From contig JBDIWM010000011.1 of NCBI GenBank assembly GCA_039638595.1, positions 1 through 47,558 on the forward strand: a DNA stretch of 47,558 nucleotides. Reading direction: 5' to 3'. The notes beneath the pieces were generated by a model. The model made no database searches. It was not told where the DNA came from and saw nothing but the letters and a program-made list of their open reading frames with translations. Below are positions 15,195-23,513 of this stretch, piece after piece (within the stretch, counting starts at the first letter, position 1; each line of letters starts with the position of its first letter). The DNA is from Atribacterota bacterium. Lineage in GTDB: Bacteria; Atribacterota; Atribacteria; Atribacterales; Caldatribacteriaceae. The translations under genes and the position numbers were made by a program.

Positions 15195-15740
15195 CTACGG
15201 AGATTTCCAGGTTTTTAAAATCGCCAGCCGGGGGTCAACGTCATCTGCCTCACAGTCACATCGCGTCTGGTTACGGTTTACCCCGCATACCGGACATATT
15301 CCCAAACACTCTGGACAGCAAAGGGGTTTCATGGGAAGATTAACCAGAATGAGCTCTTCCAGGTCTTTGGTAATATCCACATAGGTATCGTGCTCACAAA
15401 AGTATTTGATTTCGTCGGTCTCTTCTGCTTCGGCCTCCAGGTCAGAAGGACGATTCAGGCGATTCACATTACGCAATTCTAGATTAAAGTCAACGCGCAT
15501 CGCATAGAGAAAAGGCTCTAAACAACGTGAACAGTCCAAAACCAGGACCGTGGTAAGCGTTCCCTCTACCAGAATCTCTGAGCCACAATTGGTGAGTTGT
15601 ACCTCAACCGTGATCGGTTGCGCAAAAAGGATTTTTTCTCCTTCCCACCACAATGCTTCAGGGCTCTCCTGAAGGACATCCCTCCACCTATTCCCTACAC
15701 TTTTTTTCACTTCTCCAAGATAGAGCTGCACCACACTCAC
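15195..15740 (-). CDS. yceD: YceD/DUF177 protein, 23S rRNA accumulation factor
   Basis: A 181-residue YceD (DUF177) protein. It has the family core VLDCSRCLEPF and the acidic DITKDLEELILVNLPMKPLC segment, then a C-terminal cysteine group CPECLGICPVCG. Members stand beside rpmF in most bacteria and affect 23S rRNA levels in E. coli; the mechanism is unclear. Its start overlaps the ackA stop by four bases. The next gene, rpmF, has its own promoter. Confidence 0.93.
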   Translation of the reverse strand: MSVVQLYLGEVKKSVGNRWRDVLQESPEALWWEGEKILFAQPITVEVQLTNCGSEILVEGTLTTVLVLDCSRCLEPFLYAMRVDFNLELRNVNRLNRPSDLEAEAEETDEIKYFCEHDTYVDITKDLEELILVNLPMKPLCCPECLGICPVCGVNRNQTRCDCEADDVDPRLAILKTWKSP

Positions 15741-16954
15741 CTCTTTTGCTGAACAATCCTCCAGGTATCCCGAGCAATCATCAATTCCTCATTGGTCGGA
15801 ATGAGCATAATCTGTACTCTGGACTGTTCACTGTGTAAAAAGGCCTCTTTTCTCCGCACCCGATTCCGTTCCTCATCGATCTGAATACCCAGGTGTTCCA
15901 GGCCCTTACAGATTGAATACCTGATAAACGATGAATTTTCACCGATTCCCGCGGTAAAAACCAATCCATCCAGACCACCCAGAATGGCGTAATAAGCCCC
16001 GATGTATTTCTTGGCCCGGTAGGCGATAATCTCCAGCGTTAAACGGGCCCGGTGGTTGGAAGAAGACGCCGCCTCCTCAATATCTCGTGTGTCGCTGCTC
16101 ACTCCCGAAACGCCCAGGACACCACTGCGCTTATTCAGAATTTCTTCCACCTGTTTGGCCGAAAGACCTTCCTTTTCCATCAAAAAGAAGATAATAGCTG
16201 GGTCAATGTCACCAGAGCGAGTACCCATGACCAGTCCTTCCAGAGGGGTAAAACCCATGGAAGTATCGATTGATTTCCCACCTTTCACCGCAGCAAAACT
16301 GACCCCACTCCCCATATGGCAGGTAATGAGCTTTAAATTCTCTAAATTTTTTTCCATCATTTTGGCCGCTCTTTCGGCCACATAGCGGTGCGAAGTGCCG
16401 TGAAAACCATACCGTCGTATCCGATACTTCTCATAGTACTCATAAGGAATGGCATAAATGTAAGCCCACTCAGGGATCGTGCTATGAAACGCCGTGTCAA
16501 AGACCGCCACTTGGGGAACTCCTGGCATCAAAGCCTGGCAGGCTTCTATTCCCAGAATATTTGGAGGATTATGGAGAGGAGCCAGTTCAGCACACTCTTT
16601 GATGGTCCGAAGGACCACTTCGTCAATGAGCACCGAATCAACAAATCGCTCTCCCCCGTGGACCACCCGATGGCCCACCGCCCGAATCTCTGAGACATCC
16701 TCCAGGACTCTGGTCTCTCCCTGGGTTAAGACCTTAATAATCCATTCCAGAGCCACACGGTGGTTGGATACCTCCCCTTCTTCAACAAACACTCCTTCCT
16801 CAAACTTGTGCTCTAACCGCGAACCGGGAATCCCAATTCGTTCCACCAGCCCCTTGGCCAAAACCTGGCAGGCATCTTCACCATCCATAGTAAAAAGCTG
16901 ATACTTCACCGTCGAACTTCCACAATTCACCACCAGCACATTCAACGGACTCAT
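15737..16954 (-). CDS. ackA: Acetate kinase
   Basis: A 405-residue acetate kinase that makes ATP and acetate from acetyl phosphate. Diagnostic segments are NCGSSTVKYQLF at the N-terminus, GHRVVHGGERF, the phosphate-binding HMGSGVSFAAV, DTSMGFTPLEGL and MGTRSGDIDP, and the C-terminal PTNEELMIARDT. The gene follows pta by 22 bases, completing the acetyl-CoA to acetate route for ATP formation in fermentation. Confidence 0.98.
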   Translation of the reverse strand: MSPLNVLVVNCGSSTVKYQLFTMDGEDACQVLAKGLVERIGIPGSRLEHKFEEGVFVEEGEVSNHRVALEWIIKVLTQGETRVLEDVSEIRAVGHRVVHGGERFVDSVLIDEVVLRTIKECAELAPLHNPPNILGIEACQALMPGVPQVAVFDTAFHSTIPEWAYIYAIPYEYYEKYRIRRYGFHGTSHRYVAERAAKMMEKNLENLKLITCHMGSGVSFAAVKGGKSIDTSMGFTPLEGLVMGTRSGDIDPAIIFFLMEKEGLSAKQVEEILNKRSGVLGVSGVSSDTRDIEEAASSSNHRARLTLEIIAYRAKKYIGAYYAILGGLDGLVFTAGIGENSSFIRYSICKGLEHLGIQIDEERNRVRRKEAFLHSEQSRVQIMLIPTNEELMIARDTWRIVQQKR

Positions 16955-16976
16955 CTCCTTCGCGTATGGGTTTCAG

Positions 16977-17981
16977 TCAACTTAAAACCTGGCTTTGCAA
17001 AACGGTCACAGCGATTTGGTCCCGGATATCCTCAGCCTTACATCCCCTTGACAGGTCGTTGACTGGCTTTGCCACCCCCTGCAGAATAGGACCGATTGCC
17101 GACCCCTTTCCCAGGCGCTCGGTCAGTTTATAGCAAATATTTCCGGCGTTGAGATCAGGGAAAATGAGTACATTCGCTCTCCCTGCCACCTGACTTCCTG
17201 GAGACTTCTTTTGAGCAACCTGCGGCACCAAAGCTGCGTCACCCTGAAGTTCCCCATCCAGAAGAAGTTTAGGATCCAGAGAACGAGCCGTCTCCGTCGC
17301 CTGGATCACTTTATCAACCAGTTCGTGTTTCGCACTTCCCTTGGTGGAAAAGGAAAGCATCGCCACCTTCGGTTCAGTTCCAATCAGTGAACGCCAGGTT
17401 CTGGCGGTCGTAACGGCAATATGGGCCAATTCCTCAGCATTGGGGTTGGGATTGAGTCCACAATCAGCGTAGAGGAAAACCCCGTTCTCACCATAAGGAC
17501 AATCTGGAAACACCATCAAAAAACAACTGGAAGCCAGCTTAATTCCAGGGGCAGTTTTGATAATCTGCAACGCCGGCCGGATCACATCCGGAGTGGTCAA
17601 TACTGCTCCCCCCACCACCCCATCCACGTCGCCGTGGTACAGCATCATACAGGCATAGTACATCGTGTTCTCCCGAAGAACCTCTTCCGCCTGCTCCCTG
17701 GTAAGCCCTTTGGAACGCCTCAACGCATACATTGATTCTACATAGTGTTCCCGCTTTGGGTCAGTTAGCGGATTCACCACAACCACACGGCTCAGGTCAA
17801 CATTCAGGGATTGGGCTCTCTTTCGAACTGTATCCTCATCACCCAGCAAAATCACCGAGGCAATGTGTTCATCGACAGCCATTTGAGCTGCTTTTAAAAC
17901 CCGTTCATCCCCGCTTTCAGGAAGTACAACCGTTTTGTGTAAAGCCCTCGCCTTTTCCCGTATTTTCTCTAAGATTTCCAT
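16977..17981 (-). CDS. pta: Phosphate acetyltransferase
   Basis: A 334-residue single-domain phosphotransacetylase that converts acetyl-CoA and phosphate to acetyl phosphate. The PTA domain starts VVLPESGDERVL and contains SFSTKGSAKH and the C-terminal LIFPDLNAGNICYKLTERL. There is no N-terminal regulatory part, so it is the short type common in Firmicutes and Thermotogae. Its start lies inside the end of coaD (65-base overlap), which makes translation coupling likely. It is followed by ackA. Confidence 0.97.
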   Translation of the reverse strand: MEILEKIREKARALHKTVVLPESGDERVLKAAQMAVDEHIASVILLGDEDTVRKRAQSLNVDLSRVVVVNPLTDPKREHYVESMYALRRSKGLTREQAEEVLRENTMYYACMMLYHGDVDGVVGGAVLTTPDVIRPALQIIKTAPGIKLASSCFLMVFPDCPYGENGVFLYADCGLNPNPNAEELAHIAVTTARTWRSLIGTEPKVAMLSFSTKGSAKHELVDKVIQATETARSLDPKLLLDGELQGDAALVPQVAQKKSPGSQVAGRANVLIFPDLNAGNICYKLTERLGKGSAIGPILQGVAKPVNDLSRGCKAEDIRDQIAVTVLQSQVLS

Positions 17982-18489
17982 ACCCTAAAAACCCCTTTCT
18001 CTTCTCAATAGGAGTATTAAATTTCTCGCGCAGCTTTTCTTCCACAACCGAAGGCACTAGTTCCCTGACACACCCTTGAAAACGGGCAATTTCTTTGACC
18101 ACTGTAGAGTTTAAATAGGAGTACTCCGCACTGGTGGGGAGGAATACGGTCTCAATCTCAGGCGCCATCTTCCGGTTTACTAAAGCAATCTGCGTCTCAT
18201 ATTCGTAATCGGAAATCGCTCGCAACCCCCGAACAATCACTCGACACCCTCGCTCTCGGGCAAATTTCACCAGCAGCCCCTCAAAAACCGCGACCTCCAC
18301 GTTGGAAAAACTTTTAACTGTTTCCCGAATCATGGCTTCCCGCTCTTCAATCGAGAACAGAGGAACTTTCTGGGGATTTCTTAAAATCGCCACAATGAGC
18401 TTATCAAAGAGCTTACGCCCTCGTTCAATGACATCAAGATGCCCATTGGTAATGGGGTCGAAACTTCCCGGATAAACGGCCGTAAACAT
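17917..18489 (-). CDS. coaD: Phosphopantetheine adenylyltransferase with C-terminal extension
   Basis: A 190-residue CoaD, which adds AMP to 4'-phosphopantetheine to make dephospho-CoA. The start MFTAVYPGSFDPITNGH with the NGH nucleotide motif follows an AAGGAG site by seven bases, so a longer in-frame ORF upstream is not the real start. RGLRAISDYEYE and NSTVVKEIARF follow the family pattern. Usual members have about 160-165 residues and end soon after the segment VPSVVEEKLREKF; here about 28 more residues, rich in Gly and Lys, run on into the pta start. Confidence 0.95.
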   Translation of the reverse strand: MFTAVYPGSFDPITNGHLDVIERGRKLFDKLIVAILRNPQKVPLFSIEEREAMIRETVKSFSNVEVAVFEGLLVKFARERGCRVIVRGLRAISDYEYETQIALVNRKMAPEIETVFLPTSAEYSYLNSTVVKEIARFQGCVRELVPSVVEEKLREKFNTPIEKRKGFLGYGNLRENTGKGEGFTQNGCTS

Positions 18490-18503
18490 TCCTCTACTCC
18501 TTT

Positions 18504-19070
18504 TCAGACCAGATTTTTTCTGAGATACCCAAAGAATATTATACTCTCTCCGTATTTTCTCAAATCTTCCTTCCAGAAACAAGGACAAACTAAGAAAGGA
18601 TTCTGATTTTCTGGATATCGAATGATAAGCAACGAGTCCTGAAAAAAACTCTTCAGTTGCACGATCTTCTCAAGCACCCGGGAACAATCAACGGCGAAGG
18701 GTGGATCAAAAAAGACCACTTCTGGCTTTTCTAAATACCGGGGAAAATGGGTCAAAAGTAAAAAATCAAGACATAATACTTTGCCTTTGTCTTCAATTCC
18801 ACAAGCAACGAGATTTTCTTCCAATAGAGCACAGGTCTTACGATGTTTCTCCAGAAAATACACTCGTTTTGCCCCTCGACTCAAAGCCTCAAATCCCAGA
18901 ATACCACTTCCCGCAAAGATATCGTAAACGGTTTTCTGCGGAATGACTGCGCGCAGAATTTCAAAAATTGACTTCCGGACCGCACCAGGCATGGGCCTCA
19001 CTCCACTTCCAGACGGAGTGATGATTTTTCTCCCCTTCATGGTTCCACCGAGGATATGGAGATACCCCAT
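18504..19070 (-). CDS. rsmD: 16S rRNA (guanine966-N2)-methyltransferase
   Basis: A 188-residue RsmD. It begins LHILGGTMKGRKI, has the conserved RPMPGAVRKSIFEIL segment, the SAM site YDIFAGSGILGFEALSRGA and the catalytic DPPF motif. It methylates G966 of 16S rRNA during small-subunit assembly. It lies two bases after recG and 14 before coaD, the normal order recG-rsmD-coaD. Confidence 0.95.
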   Translation of the reverse strand: MGYLHILGGTMKGRKIITPSGSGVRPMPGAVRKSIFEILRAVIPQKTVYDIFAGSGILGFEALSRGAKRVYFLEKHRKTCALLEENLVACGIEDKGKVLCLDFLLLTHFPRYLEKPEVVFFDPPFAVDCSRVLEKIVQLKSFFQDSLLIIRYPENQNPFLVCPCFWKEDLRKYGESIIFFGYLRKNLV

Positions 19071-19072
19071 TG

Positions 19073-21409
19073 CTAACTAATTTCCCCCAGAAAAAGATAC
19101 CTTCCAAAATGCCTTTCCACCGCATTCTTAAGAAGCGCGTATTTCCCTCTCAGGCCGGGGTCCTCAAGGAGGATCGATTCAGCTTCCCGATGGGCCTTTT
19201 CAAGGATTGGCCAATCCTCAAGCGGATTAGCCAGTTTAAACTCAGGAACTCCATGCTGTCGAACTCCGTAAAATTCTCCTGGACCGCGAAGACGCAAATC
19301 TTCTTCGGCAATTCGAAAACCATCGTTGGTCGAAGTCATGACCTCCATCCTCCGACGGACGTCTTCACCGTTGAGGGAAGCAAGAAGAATGCACAGGCTT
19401 TCCTGCGAGCCTCTTCCTATACGACCTCGTAACTGGTGGAGTTGCGCAAGGCCAAAACGCTCTGCATTTTCAATCACCATGACGCTGGCATTGGGAACAT
19501 CGATACCAACTTCAATAACCGAAGTGGCAACCAACACCTGGATTTCACCTTTTTCAAAGCGACGCATGATTTCTTCCTTTTCTCGAGAAGGAAGGCGACC
19601 ATGAATCATTTCCACTTGAAACCCCGCCATCCACTTCAATCGTAAAAGTTCCAGGACTTCTTCGACATTGCTTATTTCTTCCTCACTCTCCTCAATGGCC
19701 GGACATACCACGTATCCCTGTCTTCCTTCTTCAACTTTTTTGCGCAACCTCTGATAGGCCTTAAAGCGTTCACCCAGAGAAAAACAGACCGTTTCCACTG
19801 GTTTTCTCCCGGCCGGCTTTTCGTCGACCACCGAAACATCGAGATCCCCATAAAGGGTTAAGGCCAGAGTGCGAGGAATAGGGGTTGCAGTCATAACCAG
19901 GGTATGGGGAATGGTGGCTTTTTCTTTCAATCTCGCTCGCTGAATGACTCCAAAACGATGCTGTTCGTCGACGATTACCAAACCCAGATTCCCAAAGGTA
20001 ACCTTCTCTTCAAGGAGCGCATGGGTACCGATGACCAGATCGACTGCTCCCGCACGGATTTCCTCAAGAAGTGCGTTCTTCCCTTTACTTGTTCCTCCCT
20101 TTAACAATTTCACCCGCACCCCCAGAGAAGCCAAGAGGTCTCTGGAACGGAAATAGTGCTGCTCCGCCAGAATTTCGGTGGGAACCATAAAAGCCACCTG
20201 TTTGCCAAAGCCAATGACATGCAAAGCACTGAGCAGGGCTACAATCGTTTTTCCCGAACCAACATCACCCTGAATGAGGCGATTCATAACCCTACCGCTG
20301 GTAAGGTCACGCACAATTTCTCCATAAACCCTCTTCTGCGCTCCAGTGAGCTGAAAAGGCAGTACCTGGAGGAACTTTTCTACCAGTGAGACTTTTGCTG
20401 GACACGGTTCAACTTGAATCCGGCTCATAAGAAGACGTCTCATTTTGAGGCTCAACGCAAAGAGCAAAAATTCTTCAAAAATGAGGGCAACATGTGCCCG
20501 ACTGCGACGACTATTCAGCCCTTCTTCCCAAACACTGGGACAGTGAAGTTCACGAATGGCTTCTCTTTTTGAAGGAAAACCGTATTTTTTTTGAATCGTA
20601 ACCGGTAATACGTCCTCCACCAAGGGCAAAAAGCTGTCCAGAGCAAAAAGGAGCACAGATCGGAGTCGTTTTGGATTCAACCCTTCGGTGAGACTGTAAA
20701 CTGGAATGATGCGGTCAAATGGCACCGAATGTCCATCTCGAATCTGAAAATCAAAGTTGGCCGTCTCCCATCCCTGCGAAGAGCGTTGGAAATTGCCCCA
20801 TAGAAGCACTGGTATCCCCTTACGCAAAACCTGAGCAAGGTAATCCCGATTAAAACACACCAGAGTCACCACTCCGGTGTCGTCCCGTACCACAATCTTC
20901 AAAAGCATTCCCCTCCGGGTATGCTGTCGCTTATGGTCAACCACCACTCCCTGAATAGTCTCTATGGACTTCCCGGTCAATTTTGCAATGGGCTTCATTT
21001 CACCTCGGTCCCGGTAAGCTCGAGGGAAAAAACAAAGGAGGTCCTCTACAGTCCGAATCCCGAGACGGTGGAACTTTTTCTCTAAAGCTGGACCGACTCC
21101 TTTGAGGTAGCGCACCGGCTGATGGAGGTCAAGCAACGAATTCTTGGTAGCCAGTTTGGTCGGAGATGGCACCATAACTTTCCCATTCAGAAAATCCTCG
21201 ATCTTGGCCAGAAGTTCTCTTTTTTTGCCTATCCCCAGCGCAGGATATGCTTCAAGAAGCGGAACAAACTGTAAGGCTTCTTCGCTCCCCTGCTGCGTAA
21301 ACCAGTTTTTCAGGAAAGAGGAAAAACCGCCGATGACGGAGGTATCATCACATTTCTGCTTTTCCCGATTGAGAATTTTCAAAACGAGATTATTCTGGTC
21401 CACTTCCAT
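19073..21409 (-). CDS. recG: ATP-dependent DNA helicase RecG
   Basis: A 778-residue RecG helicase that regresses stalled forks and moves Holliday junctions. An N-terminal extension of about 110 residues is followed by the wedge/OB domain (GVVTLVCFNRDYL), Walker A GDVGSGKT, VDEQHRFGV, motif III TATPIPRTL, and VIEVGIDVPNASVM with QLRGRIGRG. I choose the ATG at 21409, after GGGAGGG; the open frame runs to 21502 but that part is hydrophobic and unlike RecG. It heads the long run down to ftsY and stands back to back with rpmB. Confidence 0.96.
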   Translation of the reverse strand: MEVDQNNLVLKILNREKQKCDDTSVIGGFSSFLKNWFTQQGSEEALQFVPLLEAYPALGIGKKRELLAKIEDFLNGKVMVPSPTKLATKNSLLDLHQPVRYLKGVGPALEKKFHRLGIRTVEDLLCFFPRAYRDRGEMKPIAKLTGKSIETIQGVVVDHKRQHTRRGMLLKIVVRDDTGVVTLVCFNRDYLAQVLRKGIPVLLWGNFQRSSQGWETANFDFQIRDGHSVPFDRIIPVYSLTEGLNPKRLRSVLLFALDSFLPLVEDVLPVTIQKKYGFPSKREAIRELHCPSVWEEGLNSRRSRAHVALIFEEFLLFALSLKMRRLLMSRIQVEPCPAKVSLVEKFLQVLPFQLTGAQKRVYGEIVRDLTSGRVMNRLIQGDVGSGKTIVALLSALHVIGFGKQVAFMVPTEILAEQHYFRSRDLLASLGVRVKLLKGGTSKGKNALLEEIRAGAVDLVIGTHALLEEKVTFGNLGLVIVDEQHRFGVIQRARLKEKATIPHTLVMTATPIPRTLALTLYGDLDVSVVDEKPAGRKPVETVCFSLGERFKAYQRLRKKVEEGRQGYVVCPAIEESEEEISNVEEVLELLRLKWMAGFQVEMIHGRLPSREKEEIMRRFEKGEIQVLVATSVIEVGIDVPNASVMVIENAERFGLAQLHQLRGRIGRGSQESLCILLASLNGEDVRRRMEVMTSTNDGFRIAEEDLRLRGPGEFYGVRQHGVPEFKLANPLEDWPILEKAHREAESILLEDPGLRGKYALLKNAVERHFGRYLFLGEIS

Positions 21410-21428
21410 AGTTCTACCAGCCCTCCCT

Positions 21429-21457
21429 ATTTTAGCCATAACCAGAAGGACAGACAA
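21429..21457 (-). promoter_or_regulatory. Possible recG promoter
   Basis: On the minus strand TTGTCT (21457-21452), 17 bases and TAAAAT (21434-21429) resemble a sigma-70 promoter. The start would be only about 12 bases before the chosen recG ATG, cutting into the ribosome site, so the promoter or the start codon may be different. Confidence 0.35.
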
Positions 21458-21491
21458 GAAAATGTGTTGCAACAGATTAAAAATAAAAAGC

Positions 21492-21520
21492 TTGCAGTTC
21501 ACCCGAAAAACTGGTATATT
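21492..21520 (+). promoter_or_regulatory. Promoter of rpmB (extended -10)
   Basis: TTGCAG (21492-21497), a 17-base spacer and TATATT (21515-21520), with TG one base before the -10, form a good extended -10 promoter. The start near 21527 gives a leader of about 32 bases including the AAGGTGAG ribosome site of rpmB. Confidence 0.75.
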
Positions 21521-21558
21521 TTCATCGCTATCGCAAAATACGCAAGAAGGTGAGAAAA

Positions 21559-21744
21559 ATGGCCAAATGCGAAATCTGTGGAAAAACGGCGGTCTTTGGA
21601 CACCAAATTAGTCACTCCCACAAAGTCAGCCGGCGAATTTGGCGTCCCAATATTCAAAAAGTAAGAACCCTTATTAACGGAAGGGTAGAGAGGGTTTCGG
21701 TGTGTACGTCCTGTCTCAAGGCAGGAAAAGTGAAAAAGGCATAG
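21559..21744 (+). CDS. rpmB: 50S ribosomal protein L28
   Basis: A 61-residue L28. It starts MAKCEICGKTAVFGHQ, with HSHKVSRRIWRPNIQKVR typical of the family, and has a four-cysteine zinc site (C4, C7, C49, C52). An in-frame GTG nine bases upstream lies inside the ribosome site, so the ATG is chosen. It is a single-gene unit on the plus strand with its own promoter, and the terminator begins on the last base of its stop codon. Confidence 0.98.
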   Translation: MAKCEICGKTAVFGHQISHSHKVSRRIWRPNIQKVRTLINGRVERVSVCTSCLKAGKVKKA

Positions 21745-21778
21745 AGCGTCCCGCCAAAACCAGCGGGACGCTCCTTTT
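21744..21778. terminator. Bidirectional terminator between rpmB and rpe
   Basis: GAGCGTCCCGC (21744-21754), an eight-base loop and GCGGGACGCTC (21763-21773) form an 11-bp GC-rich stem. It is followed by CTTTT on the plus strand, and by TATGCCTTTTT on the minus strand, so it can stop rpmB and rpe transcripts. Confidence 0.9.
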
Positions 21779-22442
21779 AAAAAGCCTGGATCATTTCTGA
21801 AAGCCGCCGCACTCGTTCTCGAATCTCTGCCTTACGAGCAAAAATGAGAGACCCTGCAACGATGATAGAAGCCCCTCGAGAAGCTAAAAAGGTGATGTTT
21901 TGTTCGTTAACGCCTCCATCAATTTCAACGTCGGTGGAGAGCCCTTTCTCTCGAATCTTCCTTCTCAGAACCACAATCTTTTCCTCCATCCCAGCGAGGA
22001 ACTTCTGTCCTCCAAATCCTGGGTTCACCGTAAGTAGGAGCACAAAAGCCAGTCTTTCCAGAACATGGTCAATCGTACTGAGGGGTGTTCCTGGACAAAG
22101 CGCTACACCAGGTTTCAATGCCTGTTTTTCGACTTCGTGAATGACAGCGTCAAAATCCTCCACCGCTTCCACATGGAAACTGAGCATGTCGGCTCCAGCC
22201 TGAGCAAAATCTCTGATGTACGAACGAGGATTGGAAATCATGAGGTGCACATCGAGGATGGCTTCAGGAAGAATTTTGCGCACAGCTTCAACCATCAAGG
22301 GTCCAAAGGTCAGATTAGGAACGAAATGCCCATCCATCACATCGATGTGAATCACCTCTGCTCCTCCCTCTTTTGCCAAAAGGAGCTCTTCGCGGAGACG
22401 AGAAAAATCACAGGATAGAATCGAAGGTGCCAGTTTTGCCAT
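21777..22442 (-). CDS. rpe: Ribulose-phosphate 3-epimerase
   Basis: A 221-residue TIM-barrel enzyme interconverting ribulose 5-phosphate and xylulose 5-phosphate. LAPSILSCDFSRL, the metal-site HIDVMDGHFVPNLTFGP, VNPGFGGQKF and DGGVNEQNI are conserved, with metal ligands H and D in those segments. It is the last gene of the yicC-to-rpe run, as in Firmicutes where rpe follows prkC and rsgA. Confidence 0.97.
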   Translation of the reverse strand: MAKLAPSILSCDFSRLREELLLAKEGGAEVIHIDVMDGHFVPNLTFGPLMVEAVRKILPEAILDVHLMISNPRSYIRDFAQAGADMLSFHVEAVEDFDAVIHEVEKQALKPGVALCPGTPLSTIDHVLERLAFVLLLTVNPGFGGQKFLAGMEEKIVVLRRKIREKGLSTDVEIDGGVNEQNITFLASRGASIIVAGSLIFARKAEIRERVRRLSEMIQAF

Positions 22443-22460
22443 CCCTTTCCTCCTTCGTAT

Positions 22461-23513
22461 TTACTCCAAAGCCTTTTCCCAATAATAGTAGCCGTTGAGG
22501 AAAATAACCACCTTTCCCTTGCCTTTCGTGGGAGCAGAAAACTCGACCAGCTCCCCTCCCTGATGGGTTTTCTCGTAGAGTACCCTTTCCCCCAGTTCAT
22601 CACTGACCACAACCTTCACCTCAATAGGAACTCGAGAATCAGGCAACACAAAGCGCAAACTCAACTCCTTCGCCCCAGACATCACCTGAGAACCAGCTGA
22701 TTCTGAGGGACCCTTGCTAACCCATACATTGATACTTTGCCCTACCTCCACTTCCTCTCCAGACGAAGGATTCTGGTCAACAACAATCCCTGCCCGCCGT
22801 TCTCCGGCTGGTATTTCTTCCACGGTACCAACACGAAGCCCTTCCTGAGCCAAAAGAACTTTGGCCTCTTCAAGCTTCAGACCGACCAGGTCAGGAACTT
22901 TTACCACAGCGTTATCCCGTGCAGCTTCACTTCCTTTGCTAACGAGAAGATTCACCTTTTCTCCCTGGAAAATCTTGCTTTGGGGAGGTGGATTCTGAGA
23001 AATCACATATCCACGAGGAACACGGTCATGGGTTGCCTCAACCACCCTTCCTAATTGTAATCCATGCTCACGCAGTATCATTTCGACTTCCTCTAGATTC
23101 TTTTCTCGTAGATCCGGAACAATTGCCATACCACCTGAAGAACCCCCACCATGCCCAACTATCGTACCCCCACCATTCACCACCACCCAAATTCGGCTCC
23201 CTCTTTTCACCGTGCTTCCTGGCTGAGGATCCTGACTTAACACCAAATTCAACGGTGTTTGGGGATCGTACTCCAGTTTTTTTACTTCCACCTGTAAACC
23301 CAGCCGAGCCGCGTTATTAATAACTTCGATCAGGTCCTGACTTCGAAAGTCTGGGAGCACCACCGTACCCCCTTCCAGGTACCACTGGAAAAGCACCAAA
23401 CTCAAATATGCACTCAAGGCCAACCCCAGGACAAAAAGGAAAATATACGCCACACCCCGGGCAAACAAAGACAAAGTATCCTCTTTTCTCCGGTCTCTCA
23501 CTTTTTCTTCCAT
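22461..23513 (-). CDS. Membrane-anchored PASTA-repeat protein without a kinase domain
   Basis: A 350-residue protein: about 16 cytoplasmic residues, one membrane helix (about 17-45), three PASTA domains (about 50-115, 129-193 and 204-268) and a C-terminal beta-rich domain (about 280-350). PASTA domains bind peptidoglycan fragments. The layout is that of the outer part of a PrkC/Stk kinase, and its place between rsmB and rpe is where Firmicutes carry prpC-prkC-rsgA, but no kinase domain is encoded here or nearby. It probably senses or binds cell wall. The start overlaps rsmB by 16 bases. Confidence 0.88.
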   Translation of the reverse strand: MEEKVRDRRKEDTLSLFARGVAYIFLFVLGLALSAYLSLVLFQWYLEGGTVVLPDFRSQDLIEVINNAARLGLQVEVKKLEYDPQTPLNLVLSQDPQPGSTVKRGSRIWVVVNGGGTIVGHGGGSSGGMAIVPDLREKNLEEVEMILREHGLQLGRVVEATHDRVPRGYVISQNPPPQSKIFQGEKVNLLVSKGSEAARDNAVVKVPDLVGLKLEEAKVLLAQEGLRVGTVEEIPAGERRAGIVVDQNPSSGEEVEVGQSINVWVSKGPSESAGSQVMSGAKELSLRFVLPDSRVPIEVKVVVSDELGERVLYEKTHQGGELVEFSAPTKGKGKVVIFLNGYYYWEKALE

